64,000 nt of DNA from Pocillopora verrucosa. Lineage: Eukaryota > Cnidaria > Anthozoa > Scleractinia > Pocilloporidae. The stretch's first letter is position 1. Each line of letters opens with the position of its first letter. Shown piece by piece: positions 46,981 to 58,300 of this stretch. Below the pieces are notes generated by a model. The model searched no databases, had not been told where the DNA came from, and was given only the letters and a program-made list of their open reading frames with translations. Location: NCBI RefSeq assembly GCF_036669915.1, contig NC_089313.1:16879075-16943074 (forward strand). Reading direction: 5' to 3'. A program made the translations under genes and the position numbers.

Positions 46981-48588
46981 ATGGATCCCCACCTACGAAA
47001 TTTGATCTGGAGTGACATCGAATACAGACTCTTCGAGTTTGTTGATCGCTTTCCTTTGCCTCAAATTGTCAAAGTGCAAGAAGGTTACTATGGCCCAACT
47101 GAAGACTCATGCATTGGGGCCGAACAGATCCTCACGCTACATTGCGTGAAAACTACAGAGAAAGTTTTAGCTCGAGACAGAAAGAAACGAGAGCTTCATA
47201 TTCCTTTGAACTGTTCACAGAAGGTCGAGCTTCGTCCCGCCGAGTTCAGAGGAATTTACGAAACCGTGGAGGAAATTAGTAGAATTCCAGCGAGATTTGT
47301 AAGGGTGACCCAAGGGTATTATCTGGAAGAAGAAGCAGTGAGCCTGAATCCCGGAGATAAACTGGAAGTGATCCGCGTGGAGCATGGAATTGGAGGGAAA
47401 GAGGACTGTGTCGTGTTCCTTACTGAAGAGCGCAACCCCATTCGCTTACCTTTTAGTGTCAGTGCTGGATTCCAGTCCCTGCTTGATGGACGGGAGTACT
47501 ATCTGAAGGAGCTAATGATGTCGTCATTTAAGCTGCCAGTCTACTTTCAGTTCACTGAACCACCTTCTATCACTCGAAGATCAAGTGAGGGCGTTTTTAA
47601 CACATCACTCGGGGTGCTGTCATTTGAAAAAGTGTATCAAGATTCTACCATTATTTGCACTACTAAAGAAGGTAGCGTTAGAACAGTGGTCAGCTGCCCC
47701 AAAGATCTTCCAGTCACAATCAATGTGGCTCGTGGGGCACTGTCAGATGACAAGGATTATGTCCGCATTTGTCGCTTGTTTCACGATGGGGTCAGTCTTT
47801 TGAAGATTGAGAACATGGAGATACAGAACATTTATGCATCGAGGAACACCATCAGGGAGTATGAGTATATTGCAGATGATTCATCACCACCCCCACCTGT
47901 TCCTCTCCGTGAAAGTGCAGAGGACTCTTCTTCATCCAGTAGTCAGGTACCTGGAGCAAGTAACTCTGATTCTGGTGATGACAGCCATGAATACACTTAC
48001 ATTGACGAACCTGTGCCAGACAAATTCACCCTTTCCCAAGACCTGAAGCCAAATGGTGTCCTACCATCTGATGGTAAGGCTTCAGCAGAAATGGTGAATC
48101 TTGATAAAAATCTGGATAAAGTGGCTATCAATCATGATGATGAAGATGATGATGCCTACCAAAATTATCCTCCTCCTGTCATGAAAGGTGTTGAACCAAC
48201 CACAAATAAAGAGCCTGTCAAACCTCCACGAAAATCAAAAGAGGCAGCACAACAGAGTCCTAAAGAGAATAAGCCAGAGGTAAAAAAGATCCCACCAGCT
48301 ATCAAGCCAAAGCCACCTTCAATAAAGGCCAAGCCAATGGGGAAGCAGAATGAGAAAGAGAAACAGTTTGTTGTACCAGATGATCTCTCCCAAATGTCCA
48401 TAAGAGAAGTGTCCCAATTTTTGAGACATTACAGTTTTGAGAATTTTGTGGAATTATTTGCTGAAAATGAGGTGGATGGTGACCTCCTTGTCAATCTGAC
48501 TGAGGAGGAGCTTAAGGCACTGGGGCTGAATGCTTTTCAGTGCAAGAAAATATCAAGACTTGTCAATGGATGGAGACCTAAAAAGTAA
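46981..48588 (+). CDS. CABIT- and SAM-domain signalling adaptor, GAREM-like (535 aa, single exon)
   Basis: Intronless frame. I take the ATG at 46981 (MDPHLRNLIWSDIEYRL); an in-frame GTG six codons upstream is unlikely. Residues about 15-300 form a CABIT region (LPQIVKVQEGYYGPTE, RFVRVTQGYYLEEEAVSLNPGDKLEVI split across two related halves), as in GAREM and THEMIS. A low-complexity linker follows with PPPPVP, tyrosines in EYEYIADD and EYTYIDEP, and DDDAYQNY (Y393-x-N, a GRB2 SH2-type site). Basic proline motifs KEPVKPPRK and KPKPPSIKAKP suit SH3 domains. Residues about 468-531 are a SAM domain (MSIREVSQFLRHYSFENF ... LTEEELKALGL). GAREM links EGF-receptor signalling to GRB2/MAPK; that role here is by homology. 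Confidence 0.88.
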   Translation: MDPHLRNLIWSDIEYRLFEFVDRFPLPQIVKVQEGYYGPTEDSCIGAEQILTLHCVKTTEKVLARDRKKRELHIPLNCSQKVELRPAEFRGIYETVEEISRIPARFVRVTQGYYLEEEAVSLNPGDKLEVIRVEHGIGGKEDCVVFLTEERNPIRLPFSVSAGFQSLLDGREYYLKELMMSSFKLPVYFQFTEPPSITRRSSEGVFNTSLGVLSFEKVYQDSTIICTTKEGSVRTVVSCPKDLPVTINVARGALSDDKDYVRICRLFHDGVSLLKIENMEIQNIYASRNTIREYEYIADDSSPPPPVPLRESAEDSSSSSSQVPGASNSDSGDDSHEYTYIDEPVPDKFTLSQDLKPNGVLPSDGKASAEMVNLDKNLDKVAINHDDEDDDAYQNYPPPVMKGVEPTTNKEPVKPPRKSKEAAQQSPKENKPEVKKIPPAIKPKPPSIKAKPMGKQNEKEKQFVVPDDLSQMSIREVSQFLRHYSFENFVELFAENEVDGDLLVNLTEEELKALGLNAFQCKKISRLVNGWRPKK

Positions 48589-48715
48589 CTCTGAAAGTAA
48601 GATACATGTACAAGCAGTATACATTTTCTAATTTTGGACATTAGAGTTGGTTCATAGTTTTAAATCTTGGTTAACTTTGTTTATAAAAAGTGTGCTCAGT
48701 TCAATATTTTCTCAA

Positions 48716-48922
48716 CTCTTTAACACCAAATATCAGATTGTTAATTCTCCCCTCTAGCTGCTACAAATTCCCTTGTAAATCAGTTAAAAAAATGTAGTGT
48801 TTGATCAAGATAAATTCTATCAGATAAGTTTGAGTATTCCCATCACTTGTTTGCTGGATAATGTCTGGATATTATTAGGAGAAGTTGCATGTTAATCATC
48901 TCTGGGATTTAACAGGTTAATA
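48716..48922. repeat. MITE-like element, family II
   Basis: CTCTTTAACACCAAATATCA to GGGATTTAACAGGTTAA, with interior TTCTCCCCTCTAGCTGCTAC and AGTTTGAGTATTCCCATCAC. It lies in the 3' region of the CABIT/SAM gene. Confidence 0.65.
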
Positions 48923-49009
48923 CGGTTTTCACATATATGATTTTTTTTATATATGAAATATGATTTGAGTTATCCTTGATTGTATGCTCTGATAGAGTAT
49001 AAAAATCAT

Positions 49010-49482
49010 CATCTATACATCAGTATGCATATTGTCTAATCTGTAGATTTCCTGATGTACTGACATAAAATAATAATAATAAAGTGAATATTTATACAGG
49101 ATAGCCCTACAGTGCAAGAGTACTTAGTGTTATCAAAGGGGTCCTGCTTAAAAACATAAAATATAAGGATAAAAAAAGGAAAAAAATGACTTTGTTACTT
49201 ATGCAAATGTAAACTACACTATAAAAAATATTCATCTACAGACTTCCTAAATAATAAGCTACCACTAATCTGCCTAGTTTTTATAGGTAAAGAATTAAAA
49301 GTTGAAGTGCCTAAAAAATAATATCTTTTCCAAGCAAATTCAAGTTTTACTGAAGAATCTTTGTAACAATCAAGAGCTTTCATTGGCAGCCATTTCCTTT
49401 ATTCTCATGACCTTAATGTTTGATTTAGCAGCAATACTGTAAGGAGAAATTAGATGCATGTCACTTTTAGGGGTTTAAGAGT
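49010..49482. repeat. Dispersed repeat, CATCAGTATGCATATT family, interrupted
   Basis: The left end ACATCAGTATGCATATTGTC and the right end CAATCAAGAGCTTTCATTGG ... TCACTTTTAGGGGTTTAAG match the ends of the repeat near 15140 and 38320. The middle is AT-rich unrelated DNA, so the copy seems split by an insertion. Confidence 0.5.
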
Positions 49483-49535
49483 TATTAAGAAATTCAATAT
49501 TGGAACCATTAACTTGTGTTATTGGTTATGTATGT

Positions 49536-49800
49536 TAATGGTATGTTTTTTTGTAGTTAGCAATGGTACAGTAACTCTTAACCCTTTAACTCCCAAGATC
49601 TCAATAGTGATTCTCCTTACTGTCTGCCATACAGTTCTTGTGATGTTAGTGTGGAGAATTTGGTATTGGATCAGCTTATAATTCACTAATTGATATTTTT
49701 CTTTATTCTCATCACTTGTCTGCTTGATATTGTATTTATAATGTAAGGAGAAATTCTGTCTCGGTCACTCACAATTAACACTAACAATTAAGTTCTCTTC
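49536..49800. repeat. MITE family I copy within a duplicated block (1)
   Basis: The terminus AACCCTTTAACTCCCAAG at about 49579 is preceded by TTTTTTTGTAGTTAGCAATG. Both the element and this flank recur at 50430-50675. The right terminus here is truncated (CACTCACAATTAACAC). Confidence 0.75.
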
Positions 49801-50423
49801 TCTAATGTAATACATAATCCAGCAAATATTGATGATTACAGAAAATCATTTCAATTGTAGGTAGCATCATGGTATAACACTACTTAGAAAAAAACTATTT
49901 AACATTCTCCTTACATGTTCACAACAAAATTTTTAAAAAGCTAGATGGGAGAATTATTGGTGTAACTTTTGGACAGCCATGGTTCAAAAACTTGTTTCTT
50001 TAATAAGAGTTTTACTGAAATTGTAATCCTCAAAATATTTCATGTTTTATTAGGTGGCCAAGTTAAGTATTATGCTATACAGACTTGCAAGTCTTTAAAG
50101 ATTTACCTGTTAACTTTGTTTATTGATAAGCTTTTACTATATGTAAGCTATTTGTTTAGTTATTGAAAGGAGACATGCAATGTTATAAGATACTTATTGT
50201 AAGAAACATGCTGGAATCATGTATGTTATCATAGACTTTTATATTTTAACAATGCTACAGGTAACATTTCTGTTCATGGCGTAAGAGAATTTTCTATATC
50301 AGTGGCAGCATTGGGGGGGGGGGAGATTCTTCCAGAAACACATTATTTAATGTTAATTAAATATCACAAAGTGTGGATGGTGAGCAAGACAGAATGTAAT
50401 AATAATTATCCAATAATATATTC

Positions 50424-50677
50424 AAGGTATGATTTTTTGTAGTTAGCAATAGTACAGTAACTCTTAACCCTCTAACTCCCAAGATCTCAATAGTGATTCT
50501 CCTTACTGTCTGCCATACAGTTCTTGTGATGTTAGTGTGGAGAATTTGGTATCGGATCAGCTTATAATCCACTAATTGATATTTTTCTTTATTCTCATCA
50601 CTTGTCTGCTTGATATTGTATTTATAATGTGAGGAGAAATTCTGTCTTGGTCACTCATGGGAGTTAAAGGGTTAACA
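50424..50677. repeat. MITE family I copy within a duplicated block (2)
   Basis: Complete element from AACCCTCTAACTCCCAAG (about 50466) to GGGAGTTAAAGGGTTAAC, with the same left flank as the copy at 49536. The interior differs from that copy by only a few bases. Confidence 0.8.
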
Positions 50678-51270
50678 ATTTAAATTTTGTAATAAGCACA
50701 ATACTTGCCCATACATATTTTGATTTGCCTCACTTAAAGCTTGCTGTAGAGTGATTAAAGGACAACAAAATAAAATCCATGTCAGATTTTGATTGAGTTT
50801 GGTAAGATTCCTGATAACTTGATAAAATTAAGGACACTTGTAGCTCCTTCTCCTTTCCATAATCCAATCATCTATGGGAATAAAAGCTAAAGATTACACA
50901 GTGAAGCAGTCATCAATATCCCTTGACTCTTCTCAACCAGCATGAGCTAAAATAATGAAAATGTTGGAAGATCGAAGTAATTTTGCTTCAACTTGCACTC
51001 ACATCTGGCCTTTTCTCTGATATTCTTTATTTGAATTCTAAAAATAGCAGAAAACACATTTGGACATATGCTAATCCAGACATGATTAGATGGTCGTCAT
51101 GATCACACACTTTATCTTAAACATCTTGGGAATCTTGTTCCCTGACAAGAAATTTTATTTGGTTCCAAGTGGCACCCATAGTTCACGTCTTCAATTTTAA
51201 TGATATTTAGAGCATGCCAGCATTTTCTTGTTATCATTTTTTGGAGATATGAGGATCTATAATTGCACTT

Positions 51271-51373
51271 GATCCAAAGAGGAGAAAGTATGAAGAATTC
51301 TACAAGAACTATGATGCAGAGAAAGTTGCTGAACAGATGTGGGTCAAGGAACAAGCTCATCAAGCACAAGCAA
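51271..51373 (+). pseudogene. Partial duplicate of the COX6C C-terminal coding part
   Basis: Reads DPKRRKYEEFYKNYDAEKVA, then EQMWVKEQAHQAQAK, on the + strand. That is the last third of COX6C (53688-53587, minus) with only a few base changes: EEQAR to KEQAH, and the last Q to K. The frame then runs into unrelated sequence to a stop near 51433. There is no start codon, no membrane segment and no companion exon nearby, so it is most likely a non-functional fragment. The frame itself is unbroken. Confidence 0.8.
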
Positions 51374-51587
51374 AATTGCACTATGCTGAAAGAATCAATT
51401 ATAGTGCACATGTATCACCAACAGGCAGGAACTAAACTCCTTTAAATAGCTTATGAAGTAATAAAAGATTTCTTTCTCTGCTATTCTAAATTTGCATTAA
51501 ACTTAGTTTTAAAAAATGTGTTTCTACAGAATTATAAAACCAATTCTTAATCCATGCTTTTGCATTATAAAATGTGTTTTGCAGCTA

Positions 51588-52015
51588 TGGAGTTTGGATT
51601 GTCAAGGTTGGGTTACTTTTGGTGGGATCAAGACATTACAGCCTGGCTCATTATAGCCTGCAGAGCAGGTGTCTTACTTGGGCAAGCTAGCATTACAAGC
51701 TAGCCTCCCCCCTGCCTCTCTATTCTTTTAACTGTCCCTCACCCCCTTGGTACAAATTCCTTTCTTTCCTCAGAGTTTGAATTGTCAAGGTTGGATTGCT
51801 TTTGATGGGATCAAGACAGAGTATAGCTCACTAAAAACCTGCAGAGAGCAGGTGTCTCATTAGGACAAGCTAGAGTTACAAGCTCACCATTGTATATCTG
51901 GCTGGACATATTTGACTTAGAGTTAGGAGGACAGGGTAGTGAGCTAAGAACCCCCCCTCCTTTCTTTTGACTGTCCCTCATCCCCCTGCTACAAATTCCT
52001 TTCTCTCCTCAGTCT
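51588..52015. repeat. Two-unit tandem duplication
   Basis: Unit 1 about 51588-51770 and unit 2 about 51772-52015 share GAATTGTCAAGGTTGG-type starts, GGGATCAAGACA, GAGCAGGTGTCT and GACAAGCTAGAGTTACAAGC. Both end CCCTCA-CCCC-...-TACAAATTCCTTTCT-TCCTCAG. Unit 2 is about 60 bases longer. Confidence 0.7.
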
Positions 52016-52771
52016 TCTGCTGCTGTAAAATCAAAGATGGCAGCTATTATTTTCACCAAAAAATACTGAGCACTTGGTTGCCAAACTCATGACTGTTCTG
52101 TAGACTAAGCTCATGACAGAGTCTCCTTCTTAATCCCAAATTCACAAGTCTAGGTTTTGATTCCTAAAGGGGACTCAGAATTTTTCCTCTGTTCCATGTT
52201 TGAGAGAAGACACAAAATATCTTTCTTCATTCCTTGCTTAGACCCACCATGAAAAAAAAAGAGGGTTCAGTAAAAATATTTGTAATTGTATCAATGTAGC
52301 ATAATTTTTCCACTGGTTTTGAAGAGAATTGCAGCACAGATATTGAGTCTAAAAGAAACTGTGGTGCTTCATCGGTAGGGAGTATTACATGATAATTTGG
52401 CGATATTAACTGTGTTTATGATTTAGATTGGCTATTGTCGAGAGCTTCTAAACCTGATGTTTTGAGCATGAGCCCAAAATCAGACCCAAGCATAATACAT
52501 GTATGGTTGGATATAACCATGAGCCATTACAACAACTTTTTATCATACAAGTTAACAGTTCAAAAAGCAAGAAAATTATACAACTTTATTTTAGTTGATC
52601 ATGAAAAACAGCCCGATTAAACTACCAGAAATGAATTCAAATGAGTTTGCACAAAATAAATTTTATGTCTTTACAAGTGTAATAGTTAAAGCAATAACAA
52701 TCCAGCTTAAAAGGCTTGCTTTCACAAGAAGAAATATTGACACAAACAAGTAGAATTTAAGAAAAAAAAAA

Positions 52772-53005
52772 TTACAGAGATGCAGCTTTCATCAATGTGT
52801 TGACTGTTGGAAGAAATCTAGAAGGAAACAAAGATACAATTAATGAATGTGCTGCTTTCACAATTAAGTATGTCATGTAGCCACCAATGAGCACTCTCCA
52901 GTAAGAATGCTTCTCACTACATGACATTCCTTTCCATGAAGTTGATTCCATACCAAATGTCATGCTCTTAACACAGATAAATGGAAAAATAGTGACCAAC
53001 ATTTG
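52772..53005 (-). other. Possible downstream exon / 3' UTR of COX6C
   Basis: The minus strand has a pyrimidine-rich acceptor (TGTGGTTCTTTGATAG|GCAAATG) at about 53006. After it a frame stays open for about 78 codons with two hydrophobic stretches (LVTIFPFICVKSM, VLIGGYMTYLIVKAAHSLIV) to a stop at 52772. It could be the 3' UTR exon reached from the donor right after the COX6C stop, or a terminal exon of an unrecognised membrane protein. I do not recognise the peptide. Confidence 0.25.
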
Positions 53006-53583
53006 CCTATCAAAGAACCACAGGTACAAAAGTAGAATTATATGACTGTGAGATGGTATGTGAAGTTTTTCACAATCGCTATAGAATCCAATGGTTTTTT
53101 TTCCAAACTATCATGAAATTGCTGACTACAACTCAACAAGATCTGCTTTTATTTATTTTTTTATTTATTTATTTCTCTTAAAAAGTGGCCATCTTCAAGA
53201 CAGCTGAATGGCCATCTAGCTAAAAGCTTGGTTGTCATCAGAAAATGTAATAGATGTGTAATCTGAATTGAGAAGCCAGCTTAGTAAGGATAAATAATCA
53301 AACTTCCTAGTAGCACTATACATCCAAAAAGTATTTCTCATTATTTACTGTTTCCATATCAAAATGAAATCAGGATATTTTTTTATTGCCAAGGGTGTGT
53401 TAATACCAGAAAACCCCCATAAAAAGACACATAGCGCAAAATGGAAGAACCATCAACAAACTCAAATCATGTTTGAAACCTGATCTAGGAATCAAACCTT
53501 AGCCACAGCAGTGCAAGGCCAGCACTCTTCCAACAGTTATATATTGGTCTCTTTCTGTTAATTATCTCCTTAAGAAGACTTAC

Positions 53584-53802
53584 CTACTGTGCTTGTGCTT
53601 GACGAGCTTGTTCCTCAACCCACATCTGTTCAGCAACTTTCTCTGCATCATAGTTCTTGTAGAATTCTTCATACTTTCTCCTCTTTGGATCAGCATAGCC
53701 AAACTTCCATATGCAGCCAGCAATAATGCCCAGCCCAATGGACCTCAAAATAGCTCTTTGGAGGTTTTTCTGCACAAAGCCACGAAGTTGAGGAGGTGCC
53801 AT
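53584..53802 (-). CDS. COX6C: Cytochrome c oxidase subunit 6C (72 aa)
   Basis: Small single-pass inner-mitochondrial-membrane subunit of respiratory complex IV. The ATG (MAPPQLRGFVQKNLQRAI) sits two bases after an acceptor TTCCCTCAG, so a 5' untranslated exon lies upstream; one candidate donor is TTTTCAG|GTAATC near 54540. The membrane helix is about residues 18-38 (LRSIGLGIIAGCIWKFGY), followed by the charged tail DPKRRKYEEFYKNYDAEKVA typical of COX6C. Length is close to the roughly 75 aa of other animals. The stop TAG is immediately followed by a donor, GTAAGT, so the 3' UTR is probably spliced. The longer in-frame N-terminal extension (MTYTYWHLPSV) would read through the acceptor and is rejected. 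Confidence 0.93.
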   Translation of the reverse strand: MAPPQLRGFVQKNLQRAILRSIGLGIIAGCIWKFGYADPKRRKYEEFYKNYDAEKVAEQMWVEEQARQAQAQ

Positions 53803-53884
53803 AACTGAGGGAAGATGCCAATATGTGTATGTCATACAAACTTCTTGAGTTTCAACAACAACTCTTTATACCCTAACATTAACA

Positions 53885-54070
53885 TTGAATTTCATATTCT
53901 CTGCACTGCATATTCTCTAGGATACTGAAATGAAGAATTTTTTTGACAACCAAAAGCTTCTTAAATTAGCAATCATTCCCATCATTCTCATGACCTTTAC
54001 ATTTGATTCAAGGGTGATATTTTAAGGAGAAATCAGAAGCCAGACACTTTGGGGGTGAAAGGGTCAAGGT
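53885..54070. repeat. Dispersed repeat, CATATTCTC family
   Basis: CTGCATATTCTCTAGGATAC ... AACCAAAAGCTTCTTAAATT ... TTACATTTGATTCAAGGGTG ... CACTTTGGGGGTGAAAGGGT. The right part matches 42000-42078 and 38400-38515. Confidence 0.55.
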
Positions 54071-54931
54071 TTCCAAGAAGCTTCTTTGAAAACATGGCAC
54101 TGTATGCCCTATTAAAAGGTAAATCAGTGCTGTAGGCCCAAGTTCTCTTGGTATATCTCACATTTGAAAAGAATTATAAATTTAATTCAACTTCTTGCCT
54201 GCTTTGATAGCTGCGTTTGTAATTCACAAAGCAATCAAATAAGTACAAGATCGCAATAACAACAACATCATTTCGTTACTGGGTGATCATCGGGTATAAA
54301 TTGCCCTAGGTTCGCCAGTTTAGCCTAAAACCGATTACGCTATTACAATGATATGTACGAAGTGTAATCTCTTCGTATAATTCCGTGAGTTTTTAAGATA
54401 TATCAGCCTGGATTGAAATTATCCCGAACGATGACGATATTTCGGGCCCAAAATTGAAAGCCAAAAGCATTCAAGAGCACAAAAATAATAGGGATGTTTG
54501 AAAATCATAAATTAGACAAAAAAATAGAACTCAGATTACCTGAAAATCCACAAAATAGAGAGCTAAATAACCCTATGGTTTAATTCCACTTGAGTTCGCT
54601 CAAATTCGTATAACTAATACAGCTTCTGCGCGTAATCAACTTGGGTAAGTTTGCTGGCCGGATGTACCGTAAGACACGAACAGTGCACGAAATCTACAAT
54701 ACCAGTATCTGCGCCTGGCATGGCACCGATCCAGCTTATAGCTAAGGTCTTGAGGAGCCCATTAAGTTATTGCAAATAAGGAGTTGCAACATTCTCCTTT
54801 AATTGGTTTGGATAGCAAGGTAAAACATCGGCATTGAAGCGGAGTGTCTGAGAGATGCAACCGCCGGTCCGATCTTATGAACATTTCTGTTCTCCGCGAA
54901 AATTATCAGTTGTTATTGAGATAGACAGGAG

Positions 54932-55152
54932 CTCGTTCGCAGCTTATGCCCATAGAATATAGCGCAAACTTTGGCTAGTTTATGCCAAAATTTTTTTTTG
55001 CGAAAACAACATGCCTCGATCCAAGCTCTTTAGCGAAAGGGCTCAATCGCAGCTTATGCCCATATAATTTAGCGCAAACTTTGTCCAGGTTACGCCCGAA
55101 TGTTTTTTTGTGAACAACAACATGCCTCGACCCAAGCTCTTTAGCGAAAGTG
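54932..55152. repeat. Tandem duplication, about 109-base unit, before ASXL
   Basis: Two units, about 54935-55043 and 55044-55152, sharing CGCAGCTTATGCCCATA, AGCGCAAACTTTG, ACAACATGCCTCGA and CCAAGCTCTTTAGCGAAAG. The minus-strand frame here just repeats KELGSRHVV and is not a gene. Confidence 0.8.
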
Positions 55153-55367
55153 ACTCTCACAAAGGCGTGGTGGCGCGGTCAGTTTTAAAAACTTCCTGTA
55201 AAATTGTCACGTGATCCGTTGTGTTCGTTCGTCTGGTGCAAAATGGCGGTTTGATCGTCTGATAGATTCGGCATTAGACTTCAAATCTTGCCCATGCCTG
55301 ACAATTTCCAACTTGAAAACGATCGGATTCTTACGGTATTATCGAACGCTAACGGTTCTTTCGGGAA

Positions 55368-58300
55368 ATGAGTACGGAGAAGGGCGAAACGAAGAGAAAG
55401 AAAGGTATAACATGGGCTGAAGCCGCCAAACAGGTAAACTGCAATGGTGACACAATGAATGCAATGTCAGCTGACTCGGAGCTCTACGATTTTTTCTAAG
55501 CAGTTACATCATTAATTGAGGAGTATCAATTTTACTTGTAGGTGCTAGAGAGGTCTACCGAGCCGCTTACACATAAAGACATCCTCAAAGTCATTAAGGA
55601 AGAGGGTTTGCGCGATTTGAGGTAAGTAACAGCGATGCGTTCTTCGCCAGTTTGTGATTGACAGACTTGAAGATTAGTGGCAGTTCATTGATTTTGTTGG
55701 TGAAGAGGTCCCTTTTTCGTGATCATGACGTTTTTATAAGGCCTGTGTAATATTTGACCCCAGTATAGTACAAACTCACCAACTGTAAAATGATTTTGAA
55801 CAATCGAAACAAAGCTAAGGTATTTCGAGTAAAGTTGCGCTTTATGGATGCTGGCGACCTTTACTTTTTAATCTACAGTATAACATAGATTGGTACGAAG
55901 ATTGAGTTTTTTCTTTATTTTAGCAGGACTTTTGAGCATTTTATTACCTATTCAAAATTGGCCGACTTTTTTTGGTTCGATTTTTTGCTACGAAGAAGAT
56001 TGTATAAGTATTCGTGAATCAATTTAGAGGGGGAATGGGAAGGAATATACCAACTTTGGGATCTTGGACCATCTCCAAGTTCTTCGGAATTGAATTCCTT
56101 AAATATCAAATTTTTGTGGGCTATTAGCCAGGGAGGCTTTATTTTGATATTGCTCTGTTTGGTTTGTATATTATTTTGTTTCAATTATTTCCTTTGTTAT
56201 TTATTTATTTATTTATTTGTTTTTCAATAGTTTTGAGTTCATGCACATTTTTAAATTTTTGTTGTCTTTTGCAATGAATGCTGCGTGATAGAGAGAATAC
56301 ACCATAATACCATAGAAGGAATTGAGATTTAGAGTGATAATAATTATTGACCATGAATTGAATCTTGCAAGGGTAAACATTCACTCTTAATGGAGTGTTG
56401 TCAGCCAAGTATCATCACCATCATCATTGCAGTTCCTTCCCCTCTTCCCTTGTATCTACCAAACCTCTTTGAATTCATAATGAAAACTATTGCATGTGAC
56501 TTTTGAGTGAATCCTTTGCCCTATGATGACATATACTTCCTATAATCCTATTATTACTTGACAGCCGTGGGACAGCGCCCTTAGCGTGTCTTAACGCTAT
56601 GCTTCACCATCACTCTCGTGGGCCAAATGATCTATTTATTAAAGTCGAAGGACGAATGAGTTGTTACCGACTCAATGTAAGTGCTGATGGCTTTGCAACC
56701 AGATTTACTTGAACAATAGTGATTTGCCAAGATGAGCATTTTACTGATAAGTAAGCTGAAATTCTTACATTGAATTGGGAATTAAACCCAAGTGGAATCC
56801 TGAATTTTCCCGTTTCCTTGGGAAAAACAAACTGGTTTCAATAATATGGAAAAGCAGTTCAAGCTCAAATTATTAAGATTTTCAAGAAACATAGAGTATG
56901 AAAAATAACGATTCTAATGTTTATGATTTCAAACCTAGCAGTTGAAAGAGTTTTTGTCTTTTTCCTTTCATGAAACTTTGCTATCTGTTTAATTACACTG
57001 GTCCAGTAGTAACAATTTGATAAGAGTTAAACTTAAGACTCAACCACATTGTGATTTATCTGTTCAATACTAAAACTGTTTGTTTTTTTTTCATTAAAGC
57101 CAAACAGGGTTGAAACTTCAGGAGAAAATTCTGGTGAGTTGCATTTCACTATGTCTCTTAGTTTAGTTAATCTTTAACTCCCATTAATGACCAAGACAGA
57201 ATTTCCTCTTACAATATCAATACAATATCAAGCAAACAAGTGGTGAGAATTGAAAAAGCAATTGTCAATTAGGGGATTATTATTTGATCCAGTACCAAAT
57301 TCTACTTAGTAGCATGATAAGAATTGTATGGTTGTCAGTAAGGAGAATTGTCAATGTGATCTTAGGAGTGAAGGGGTCAAGAGTGAAGCTTTTATATCCT
57401 TAGCGAATGAAAGATTTTTGGTTTCATATTTATTTTATTTGCTATATCACAGCACAAGACTCTGATTCTGACCTTATGGATATGACTGACGATGCAGAAT
57501 TTAGCATGTTCCTTGATAAGGAGAGTGTGAATGGATCTCATCTCAACAATGGAAAAGTTAAGTTACCTATGGGAACAAATGACATTGTAATGCCACAGCT
57601 GAAACCACCGCCGCCCAATCTGTCCCCTAGGGAGACCAAACCAAAGGCAGCACTTACAAAAGATGGACGACTACAAAAAAAACGGGGTCCAAAACCTGGA
57701 CCTCGCAGTCAGTCATCAAACAAAAGACCAAGGTTGAGTAGTACAAGGCCAGTGCCAAAGATGGTGTTGAAAAATCTCAAAGTAGGTACCATTGAAAGTG
57801 GATCAGGAAGTAATGGAAGGAGTGGGAATGGGAAAGTAAGTTTTGTTTGCTATTAATGCTATGCTTGATTTGATAAACGGTAGTTGAAATATAGCCTGGA
57901 AGTAAACGAATTGACATTGTAAGATTTTCTCTCTGACTGGAGGTTAATAGTACACACATCAGCTTTGAAAAATGTTTACAGTGGTCAATTTGCATTATCA
58001 ACTCAGTTAATAAAACTTAATTATGTCATAAGATGAAACATGTTGAGTGAACTGTGAATGCCCAATTAGATTCATTGCCACCACTTGAAAAGAAAAGCAG
58101 CAGCTTTGAAATTAGAAGATAATCCTGTCATAAGCAGTTGCTGCAATTGGGAATTAATTTCCAATGTAAGCAGGGATGAGTATGCATCACAATAGTTATT
58201 ATTATTTACTCAGCAGGTGAAGGCTCCATCCGTTCTCATTCCACCCTCATCCAAACTCATACCTCCATCTAGTGCATCTGTTACAGCCAATGCCATCGCA

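Noticed and set aside
51112..51411. Minus-strand frame sharing LFSNFLCIIVLVEFFILSPL with the + strand at 53593-53808
   Set aside because: The match is the antisense of the duplicated COX6C coding segment, not a second protein family.
52435..52620. 61-codon + strand frame
   Set aside because: No similarity, no conserved splice context, and adjacent to repeats.
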